NCBI GenBank assembly: GCA_934131695.1
Contig: CAKOZV010000028.1
Coordinates: forward strand, 1-9,485
DNA: 9,485 nucleotides
Reading direction: 5' to 3'
Origin: an uncultured Bacilli bacterium
GTDB taxonomy: Bacteria > Bacillota_I > Bacilli_A > RF39 > UBA660
In this document: piece by piece, positions 1 to 6,700 of the stretch
Layout of the letters: each line of letters opens with the position of its first letter
How positions within the stretch are numbered: the stretch's first letter is position 1
Notes under the pieces: model-generated
What the model was told of the DNA's origin: nothing
The model's database searches: none
What the model saw: only the letters and a program-made list of their open reading frames with translations
Position numbers and translations under genes: made by a program

Positions 1-26
1 AACACCTCTCATTGTTAATTATTATA
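1..26 (-). promoter_or_regulatory. Promoter and ribosome site of a divergent gene lying left of the window
   Basis: Read on the minus strand, this edge gives a perfect TATAAT at 26-21, then about ten bases later GAGAGGTG (10-3), a strong ribosome binding site that would serve a start codon just outside the window. The -35 is weak (CTTTAG at 49-44). The leader would be very short. The divergent gene itself is not visible, so its identity is unknown; the layout places it back-to-back with the two-component operon, where both could share a regulatory region. Confidence 0.4.
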
Positions 27-54
27 GCATGGATATTAATAAACTAAAGTTAAA

Positions 55-69
55 ACTTAATAATTAAGT
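55..69. repeat. Palindrome ACTTAA-TAA-TTAAGT between divergent promoters
   Basis: This is a perfect 6-bp inverted repeat with a 3-base centre, overlapping a second short dyad (AAGTT-AA-AACTT, 47-58). It lies midway between the left-facing promoter and the regulator promoter, a position suited to an operator, possibly autoregulatory. AT-rich DNA gives such dyads by chance, so this is only suggestive. Confidence 0.25.
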
Positions 70-82
70 AGCTATTTATCTT

Positions 83-109
83 TTGCTACTAACTATAATA
101 TGGTAAAAT
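83..109 (+). promoter_or_regulatory. Promoter of the two-component operon
   Basis: There are two overlapping -10 candidates: a perfect TATAAT at 94-99, and TAAAAT at 104-109 preceded by TGG, which makes an extended -10. TTGCTA at 83-88 is a possible -35 for the second, with a short 15-base spacer. Either would start the transcript a few bases before the ribosome site GGAGGTAG at 121-128, leaving a very short leader with no room for a riboswitch. Confidence 0.45.
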
Positions 110-131
110 AAAGATAAATTGGAGGTAGTCT

Positions 132-812
132 ATGATTAATATTTTAGTAGTAGAAGATGAAGAAAATATAAGAAACATTATTAAGAAAGTTTTAGAAAGA
201 GAAGGATATCATATTTTTCTTGCTGCAACAGGAGAAGAAGGATTTGATGTTATTGAAAAAGTACATATTGATTTAATAGTACTTGACTTAATGCTACCAG
301 ATATAGATGGTTATCAGTTTACAAAAGAATTAAGAGATGCTAGATATGAAATACCGATATTAATGGCTACTGCTAAACAATTACCAGCTGATAAACATAA
401 AGGTTTTTTAGTAGGGACGGATGACTATATGACTAAACCACTTGATATGGATGAGTTTGTTCTTAGAATAAAAGCTTTACTTAGAAGAAGCAAGATTGTA
501 AGTGAAAGACAAATAGTAATAGGTAAAGTTACCCTTCATTATGATTCACTTACTGTCACAAGAGAAAATGAAAGTATTACATTACCACAAAAAGAATTTT
601 ATCTTTTATATAAATTATTATCATACCCAGATAAAATCTTTACAAGAGTAGAATTGATGGATGAGATATGGGGATATGAATCTACTACTGATGATAATAC
701 TTTAAATGTTCATATAAATAGATTAAGAAAAAAGTTTGAAAACTATCCTGAGTTTGAAATAAAGGCGGTAAGAGGACTTGGCTATAAGGCGGTGAAGAAA
801 GTTGAAGAATGA
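132..812 (+). CDS. OmpR/PhoB-family response regulator
   Basis: Cytoplasmic DNA-binding transcription regulator of 226 residues, the normal length for the family. The receiver domain (about 3-117) shows the acidic pair E8/D9, the phospho-acceptor Asp52 in VLDLMLPDIDG, Thr80 and Lys102 in the TKP motif, so it looks fully competent for phosphorylation. The C-terminal winged helix (about 128-222) has the recognition-helix signature with DNTLNVHINRLRKKFE and the wing ending RGLGYK. The ATG sits five bases after GGAGGTAG, which fixes the start. Its end overlaps the sensor kinase gene by 11 bases, so the two form a cognate pair. Target genes cannot be read from the sequence; the accessory genes transcribed behind the kinase and the large membrane protein at 3709 are candidates by position only. 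Confidence 0.95.
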   Translation: MINILVVEDEENIRNIIKKVLEREGYHIFLAATGEEGFDVIEKVHIDLIVLDLMLPDIDGYQFTKELRDARYEIPILMATAKQLPADKHKGFLVGTDDYMTKPLDMDEFVLRIKALLRRSKIVSERQIVIGKVTLHYDSLTVTRENESITLPQKEFYLLYKLLSYPDKIFTRVELMDEIWGYESTTDDNTLNVHINRLRKKFENYPEFEIKAVRGLGYKAVKKVEE

Positions 813-1848
813 TGATACTACTAAGAAGAATAAAATTCATACTTACTTTGTTATCTGGAGTTTAATAGTCTTATTTTCATCAATCATTGTTTCAGGAGTA
901 GTTATAGTTACTATAATATTGAGTTTAAATATTAATATCTTAGATATGCTAAAGGAAAAGCCATTTGCCTCTATCTTTATTTTAATAGTAACAGAAGTGT
1001 TAGTCGGAATCATAATGACAATCGCTATTGGTAATCCGATTATAAAAGTAATGGATGAGTTAGAAAAAATATTAAAAGAAATAACTAATGGTAATTATAA
1101 AGTAAGATTAAAAGATACTAAGTATCTTAAAGAGATGAATAAAAACTTTAATAAAATGGTAGCAGAGCTTGATAGTGTAGAAATACTAAGAAGTGATTTT
1201 ATCAATAACTTTTCCCATGAGTTAAAAACCCCACTAGTATCTATAAAAGGTTATGCTGAAGAATTAAAAAGAAGTGACCTAACAGAAGAAGAAAAGGATA
1301 AATATTTAGATATTATTATAACAGAAGCTAATAGATTAACCTCACTTTCTACTAATATACTTAATCTTTCTAAAATAGAAAAACAAGAAATATTAACAGA
1401 TACTAAGAAAGTAAATATAGGGGAGAGTGTAAGACAAGTAGTATTAATGGAACTTAAGAAAATAGAAAAGAAAAATATTTCTCTTGATTTAGAAATTGAT
1501 GATTGTTATTCTCTAGCTAATGAAGGAATGATTGAACAAGTATTTATTAATATTATTGAAAACTCTATTAAATTTACTGATAATAATGGTAAGATAAGTA
1601 TTAAAGTCTATGAAGATAAAGATAAGGTTAAGGTTAAGATAAAAGATAATGGTAGAGGAATAGCAAAAGAAAATATTGATCATATCTTTGATAAATTCTA
1701 TACAACTAAAGATAAAAATAATAATATAGGTAATGGATTAGGTCTTGCTCTTGCTAAGAAGATAATAGATTTACATGGAGGCAAAATAGCGGTTAATAGC
1801 GAGAAAAACAAATATAGTGAATTTATCATTAGTCTTAAGAAATGTTAA
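802..1848 (+). CDS. Membrane sensor histidine kinase, partner of the upstream regulator
   Basis: Single-polypeptide sensor kinase of 348 residues. Two membrane helices (about 15-41 and 56-77) enclose only about 14 outside residues, so there is no room for an extracellular sensor domain; sensing is probably within the membrane or through a partner protein. A HAMP-like linker (about 78-125) follows, then the dimerisation helix with His139 in FSHELKTP, the N box (Asn250/Asn254), the G1 box DNGRG (282-286), the F box (294-300) and the G2 box GNGLGLA (310-316). All catalytic boxes are present. The start is TTG at 802, inside the regulator gene, eight bases after a GGCGGTG-like ribosome site; no in-frame ATG lies near it. 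The next gene begins 17 bases downstream and encodes a tiny membrane protein. Confidence 0.94.
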   Translation: MKNDDTTKKNKIHTYFVIWSLIVLFSSIIVSGVVIVTIILSLNINILDMLKEKPFASIFILIVTEVLVGIIMTIAIGNPIIKVMDELEKILKEITNGNYKVRLKDTKYLKEMNKNFNKMVAELDSVEILRSDFINNFSHELKTPLVSIKGYAEELKRSDLTEEEKDKYLDIIITEANRLTSLSTNILNLSKIEKQEILTDTKKVNIGESVRQVVLMELKKIEKKNISLDLEIDDCYSLANEGMIEQVFINIIENSIKFTDNNGKISIKVYEDKDKVKVKIKDNGRGIAKENIDHIFDKFYTTKDKNNNIGNGLGLALAKKIIDLHGGKIAVNSEKNKYSEFIISLKKC

Positions 1849-1865
1849 TCGAAAGGAAAAATACT

Positions 1866-2062
1866 ATGAAAAATTTAAAGACAAGTATTTCATTAATTAT
1901 ATTAGGCAATATATTATATTTGGCTTATATATTTTTGCATCAAGCAAGACAAGTTCCTTTGGAAAATTTAGTAGTGGGCTATTAGTAGAATTATCAATCG
2001 GATGCAATCTTATAGGTATAATTTTAACTACTAGTTATATAGCTAATAATAAAGATAAATAA
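1866..2062 (+). pseudogene. Small two-helix membrane protein gene, frameshifted
   Basis: The ATG at 1866 has a good ribosome site (GAAAGGA, 1852-1858) but its frame stops at 1983-1985 after 39 residues. The other half continues in the frame ending at 2062. Adding one T to the T-run at 1932-1936 joins the two into a coherent protein of about 65 residues: a first membrane helix (about 7-25, LIILGNILYLAYIFF), a short loop with TSSFGKFSSGLL, a second helix (about 36-58) and a charged NNKDK tail. The uninterrupted frame from 1817 starts inside the kinase gene, has no ribosome site, and so is an unlikely real start. The protein resembles small hydrophobic proteins of low-GC Gram-positives of unknown role; I do not know a name. 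Placed directly behind the kinase, it could be an accessory sensor subunit (inference). The break may be a true mutation or a homopolymer read error. Confidence 0.6.
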
Positions 2063-2081
2063 TATTTGAAAGGAAAAATAT

Positions 2082-2792
2082 ATGGATATTATAAGAACAA
2101 TTGATTTATGGACTGAACCAAGTTCAAATAACATTGAATGTTTTAGTGGAGCCTTTATCGATGGCTTTGAAAATAATAGTATTCCGTTTGATGAATATAA
2201 AATAGTAAAGAATTGTAATTGTATTATAAGTACAAATAGAGATTTTTTAAATATTAGAAATAAACATAATTCTATAGTTTTTTATAAAGATGATGTGCCT
2301 GTTAGATTAATGGTTATAAATCAAGAGACCGATATAAATAATTGTATAAATATAGCTTTGAGTCAATATATTAACAATTTGAAATTAAGAGACATTTATA
2401 ATAATTATTCTATAGAAGGTACAGTTGTTGATTTAAAAGAAACTGCTATTAATAACGATTCAGATAGTTCGAAAGAAATTGATGTTGGTTCGTGCGATAG
2501 ACCTGGTTTATTGAAATGTATGTTAGAAGGAAGCTATACAGAAAGTGATACTGATTATGGTAAAAGTAATAGTGATACTGATTATACTCTTACATCAGAC
2601 TTTTCTATAGAATATAAGCTTATAACGGACAAAGAATATTTTAAAATTAATCATAATGTTGCCTTCATAAATAAAAATATGACAAGAGTTATACCACTTC
2701 AAGATAATTCCTCATTAGATATAAAAATGATATACGAGGAGTTTGGCAGTAAAGAAAAAAAGTATAATAAAAAGAAAGGTGGATTAAATTGA
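2082..2792 (+). CDS. Hypothetical protein, 236 residues
   Basis: I do not recognise this protein. It has no signal peptide or membrane helix and should be cytoplasmic. The N-terminal half (about 1-125) looks folded, with alternating beta-like stretches such as NSIVFYKDDVPVRLMVI and a helical segment near 80-100. The middle (about 126-180) is low-complexity and acidic, rich in Ser, Asp and Thr, and contains a 9-residue direct repeat beginning SDTDY. A further beta-rich stretch follows (about 175-220) and a Lys-rich tail. Cysteines occur near 19, 44, 46, 138 and 145. The start at 2082 follows GAAAGGA, the same ribosome-site block that precedes the small membrane gene. The end overlaps the next gene's TTG start by four bases, implying translational coupling. 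Codon use looks somewhat unlike the kinase and MMPL genes, a weak hint of acquisition. Confidence 0.75.
   Translation: MDIIRTIDLWTEPSSNNIECFSGAFIDGFENNSIPFDEYKIVKNCNCIISTNRDFLNIRNKHNSIVFYKDDVPVRLMVINQETDINNCINIALSQYINNLKLRDIYNNYSIEGTVVDLKETAINNDSDSSKEIDVGSCDRPGLLKCMLEGSYTESDTDYGKSNSDTDYTLTSDFSIEYKLITDKEYFKINHNVAFINKNMTRVIPLQDNSSLDIKMIYEEFGSKEKKYNKKKGGLN
2544..2585 (+). repeat. Two direct copies of a 15-bp repeat within the hypothetical gene
   Basis: AGTGATACTGATTAT occurs at 2544-2558 and again at 2571-2585, a period of 27 bases that keeps frame. It encodes SDTDY twice, nine residues apart, in the acidic middle of the 236-residue protein. It is likely a recent in-frame tandem duplication in a flexible linker. 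Confidence 0.8.
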
Positions 2793-3160
2793 AAATAGAT
2801 AATTTTTATTTTGTTGTTAAAGATTTAAATAAATCTATAAAATTTTATACAAAGATATTAGGAAAAGAGCCATCAAACATTGTAGAAAACAGATGGGCAG
2901 ATTGGAAAATTGATAATGAAGAAATATATTTTGGTATAATTTCCACTGAAGCAACAGGAGAAAAAACAATTACTGGAAATAATGGAGTGTTAGGCCTTTA
3001 TACGGATAATATTGAAAGAGCATTTGAACGTTGCAAGAATATTGGCACTAAGATTATATATGATATTGAAAAACTACCAAATAGTATGGATAATTATACA
3101 TGTTTTGCTGTTGAAGATTTAGATGGAAATAAAATAGAAATTTCATATTATGATAAGTAA
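2789..3160 (+). CDS. VOC-superfamily (glyoxalase/bleomycin-resistance fold) protein
   Basis: Cytoplasmic 123-residue protein with the typical single-module VOC layout: an opening beta strand, then VKDLNKSIKFYTKILG (10-25), a central stretch ending GVLGLYTDNIERAFE (66-80), and the closing VEDLDGNKIEIS (108-119). The fold serves metal-dependent enzymes and also metal-free binders that sequester drugs. The N-terminal metal-ligand position, usually His, is Asn5 here, although the C-terminal Glu117 is kept, so a metal-free binding role is more likely than glyoxalase activity (inference). The start is TTG at 2789 after AAAGGTGG, overlapping the previous stop in the sequence TTGA; no upstream in-frame ATG fits. 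It is co-transcribed with the hypothetical gene and the broken ASCH gene. The substrate is unknown. Confidence 0.85.
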   Translation: MKIDNFYFVVKDLNKSIKFYTKILGKEPSNIVENRWADWKIDNEEIYFGIISTEATGEKTITGNNGVLGLYTDNIERAFERCKNIGTKIIYDIEKLPNSMDNYTCFAVEDLDGNKIEISYYDK

Positions 3161-3185
3161 AAATTAATAATTTGAGAGGAACTTT

Positions 3186-3511
3186 ATGGAGTATATTTAT
3201 AGAATTTATGAAGAAGTATATAACGATATGTTATCAGAAAAAAAAGAAAGTAGAGTTTAGACTCTTAAATGAAAAGTCAGAAAAAAATAAGTATTGGTGA
3301 TAGAATAAGATTTATTGTTATTAATAATGAAGATAAGTATTTGCTAACAAGAGTGGTAGATAAGTTTATTTATGATGACTTAGAAGAGTTATGGAATCAT
3401 AAAGATGTATTAAATAACAACTTAAACTATAATAAAGAAGAATTTATTAAAGCTTTTAATAATATCTTTGGAGAAGATAAAGTTAAAAATTCTAAAATAA
3501 GTAGACTTTAA
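3186..3511 (+). pseudogene. ASCH-domain-like protein gene with multiple one-base frameshifts
   Basis: Three reading frames together spell one ASCH-like protein (a PUA-like, probably nucleic-acid-binding fold). Frame one starts at ATG 3186, five bases after GAGAGGA, and gives MEYIYRIYEEVYNDMLSEKK before stopping at 3258-3260. Frame two supplies VEFRLLNEKSEK (3250-3285). Frame three supplies ISIGDRIRF and the rest to 3511. Removing one A from the run of eight (3238-3245) and one from the run of seven (3281-3287) restores a continuous chain with the family hallmark E-x-R-L followed by I-x-x-GD-x-I-x-F. A third one-base loss near 3498-3500 would extend it to a TAA at 3537-3539 with a plausible final strand (IVDFKIEKV). 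The uninterrupted frame at 3269-3511 (80 residues) could be annotated alone, but its ATG has no ribosome site. Real decay, polymerase slippage rescue or sequencing error are all possible. Confidence 0.72.
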
Positions 3512-3516
3512 AATCG

Positions 3517-3548
3517 AAAAGGTTAACTCTAACAGTTAATCTTTTTTT
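3517..3548 (+). terminator. Intrinsic terminator ending the two-component operon
   Basis: A 12-bp stem (AAAAGGTTAACT at 3517-3528 against AGTTAATCTTTT at 3534-3545, one G-T pair) with a 5-base loop is followed by a run of T's at 3542-3548. It closes the transcription unit that starts near 110 and separates it from the MMPL gene. Confidence 0.85.
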
Positions 3549-3616
3549 GACGAAATGTATTATTTTTCTTCTTAAGTAAAAAATAATTGCAATATAATAA
3601 TTTGACAGGCATAAAA

Positions 3617-3648
3617 TACTTAGAAATAAAATTTTATAAAAATAAGTA
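3617..3648. promoter_or_regulatory. Interrupted dyad upstream of the MMPL gene, possible operator
   Basis: TACTTA (3617-3622) and TAAGTA (3643-3648) form inverted arms around a perfect 12-bp palindrome ATAAAATTTTAT (3626-3637). The dyad lies just upstream of the promoter -10 at 3679, where a repressor or activator could bind. A TTGACA at 3602-3607 precedes it, with a TAAAAT inside the palindrome at a loose 19-base spacing, so a second promoter overlapped by the dyad is possible. No regulator can be named. Confidence 0.35.
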
Positions 3649-3655
3649 AAAGTTT

Positions 3656-3705
3656 ATTTTGAGTTTATTTTTCTGTTATATAATAGCCAGCGGAAGGAAG
3701 GGAAG
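3656..3705 (+). promoter_or_regulatory. Promoter and ribosome site of the MMPL gene
   Basis: A perfect TATAAT at 3679-3684 has only a weak -35 (ATTTTG at 3656-3661, 17-base spacer). A transcript would begin near 3691, directly followed by a long purine-rich ribosome site, GGAAGGAAGGGAAG (3692-3705), three bases before the ATG. The leader is too short for an RNA control element. The weak -35 suggests dependence on an activator or extended contacts. Confidence 0.5.
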
Positions 3706-3708
3706 AAC

Positions 3709-6700
3709 ATGAAAAAAGTCACAGATTTTATTGTTGATCATAGAAATATTATCTTGTTAATATTTATCTTTTTAACAGGTGTTTGTTTGTATACGTCAAC
3801 TAAAGTAAATATAAATTCTGATATAACCAAATATTTACCAAAAACATCAGAAACTAGAATTGGTAAAGATATTATGGATTCATCTTTTGCTGAACAAAAA
3901 TCCAGTGAATTAAATGTTATGTTTAAAGGATTAACATCTAGTGAAAAAGAGTCCACTTTAGAAAAACTAGAAAAGATTAAAGGAGTTAGTAAAGTGCTAT
4001 ATGATGATACTGATTCCTATAATAATGGAGATTATACTCTTTATACTATAAAAGTAGCTGATTATGATCACTCTAAGAAAGCAGAAAAAGTATATAACGA
4101 AGTAGTTGAAAATTATAAGTACGAAGCGATGAGTGGTTCTATCTATGATGAGTTTAAACCGGTACTACAATTATGGATAGTTGCTTTAGCAATTGGTATG
4201 GCCATGATAATTTTAACTATACTTAGTAAATCATATATTGAACCGTGGTTATATTTAATATCTATTGGAATAGCTGTATTTATAAATAAAGGTACAAATG
4301 TAATATTTCCTAGTGTTTCTAATATAACTGATTCAATTACTGCTATATTACAGCTTGCTCTATCAATGGATTATTCTATTATGTTATCTAATAGATATAG
4401 ACAGGAAAGAGAAAAAGAAAAGAATAAAAAGAAAGCGATGAAACAGGCTTTATTTGATTCATTTAAAGCCATATCTAGTAGTTCCGTTACTACTGTAGTA
4501 GGACTACTTGCTCTTGTTTTTATGAGCTTTACGATAGGAAGAGACTTAGGTTTTGTTCTAGCTAAAGGAGTATTTTTAAGTCTAGTTAGTATCTTCTTCT
4601 GTTTACCTGGATTATTACTACTATTTGATAAACAAATAATAGAATCAAAAAAGAAATCTTTAGAGTTTAACCTAACTAAACTTGGAAAATATAGCTATAA
4701 GACTAGATGGGCCCAACTTATTATCATTATAGTGGCTTTTGTTAGTGCATATTTATTAAAAGGAAACCTTGGTATTCTTTATACTGATTCTGAACAAGAC
4801 GAGGTAGGAAAACATTTTAAAGCGACTAATCAAATAGCAATTATCTATGAAAATAAATATGAAGATATTATGAGTAAATATTGTAAATCACTAGAAGGGG
4901 ATAAGAAAGCTAATCAAGTATTATGTTACTCTAATACTATTAATCAAAAACTAGCTTATAATGAACTTAATAGTAAATTTAAAGAATTAGGACAAGATAC
5001 AGAGCTAGATGAATACTTAATAAAATTAATTTATTATAATTACTATAATAAAAATACTAATGATAGTATGAGTCTAGATGAATTTATCAACTTTATTAAA
5101 AGTGATATTTATACTAATCCTAAACTTGAAAGTGAACTTAATAGTGATATTAAAGATAATATGAATCTACTTGAAGAGTTTGCTACTAAAATAAATGTTA
5201 CTAAAACTCGTGATAGTGGGGAAATAGCCAGTATCTTAGGAATTAGTGAAAGTGATGTAAATAGTTTATTAATACTATATAACTCTAAAAATATTAATAT
5301 TAAAATGACTATTGGTGATTTTGTTAACTTTATTCTAGAAACAGTAGTTAATGATCAAACTTATGCAGCAAGTATTGATAAAGAAACAATTAACTCACTA
5401 AAACAATTACAACCATTTACTAACAAAGATAATATTAATAAAGAAATGACTAAAAGTGAGATAGCAAGTATCTTTGGTTTAGATGAGAAGACAGTTAATG
5501 ACTTATTCTTATTTGCTAGAACAAATGGTAATTCAACTACTAGTATGACTATTAATGATTTTGCTACTATTGCTTTAAGTCTAAAAGATAATCCATCATT
5601 TAGTAGTATGTTTACTACTGAGACAATTAATAAATTAACTCTTTTAAAGACGTTAAGTGATAATAATACTATTAATCAAAAATATGATAGTACAACGCTT
5701 ACTAGTATTTTAAATAAGATGGGCTTAAGTCTAGATGATAATACCATTTCCTTATTATACTTCTATAGTTATTATCTAAGTGATAAGACAACTACCACTA
5801 AAATATCATTAAATACTTTTGTAACAGATGTTTTAATGGATGATAATATAAGTAGTCTATTAAGTGAATCTATTAATAACTATAAACCATATCTAGTAAA
5901 ATTTAGTAATAAAGATTTTATTACAACTAGTCTTAATAGAGTAGATATGTATAATGAATTAAAAGACTTTGGTTTTAGTGAAGATATAATAAATTCTATT
6001 TATATGAGTGTTAATAAGATGCTTAATCCATCTATGTCTTTAGAAGAACTAGCAAATGATTCAACTCTTAAATTAACACCATATAAGGTAATAAGCTTAG
6101 CCTTAGAAAATACACCTGATACTGATAGTATGTATAATAGTTTAAAACTATTAGTTAATATAATGGACTTATCATATAACGATACTTATAAAGTAGTGCC
6201 AACTTATGACTATAAAACACTAGCTAGTTATCTAGCAAATATCAGTAGTGATATTAATAATGATATGGTATTACTAGGTTATAAATATTATGATTATAAA
6301 AATTCTAATACCTTTAAGACAATGAGTATTAAAGAATTAATTAACTTTATAGTTACTAATCAAAATGATCAATTAATTAGTAGTAAGCTAGTAAATAATA
6401 AAGATACATTATCATTAACTTACAATATAGTTAATAACACTGATAATAAATATAGCTATAAAGATTTAAGTAAATTAATTAATCAAGATGAAAATCTAGT
6501 TAAAAACATTTATGGAGTAGCTGACTATAATAATTTATCTACTACAATGTCACCACTTGCTTTTGCTAATTTAATATTAAATAATAAAGATAATTCTCTA
6601 TTAGCTTCTAAACTTAGTAAAGCTACTATAAGCAAATTAGAGCTTGTTAAAGAAGTGATGATTTCTACACTAGGTGATACTAAGTATAGTGCTAAAGATT

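Noticed and set aside
1817..2062. 81-residue gene starting inside the kinase gene
   Set aside because: The first 16 codons overlap the kinase, no ribosome site precedes the ATG, and the better start with a ribosome site is at 1866 in another frame. The tail is real, but belongs to the frameshifted small membrane gene.
3559..3587. AT-only 9-bp hairpin (ATTATTTTT/AAAAATAAT)
   Set aside because: It has no GC pairs and follows directly after a strong terminator; expected by chance in such AT-rich DNA.
3602..3632. TTGACA with TAAAAT as the main MMPL promoter
   Set aside because: The 19-base spacing is poor and the later perfect TATAAT at 3679 is better placed for the start; it is kept only as an alternative promoter in the operator entry.
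3738..3956. Open frame on the minus strand within the MMPL gene
   Set aside because: It lies wholly inside the strongly coding MMPL frame, has no ribosome site, and its translation shows no recognisable domain; it is a shadow of the real gene. The same applies to minus-strand frames at 7071-7289 and 7877-8077.
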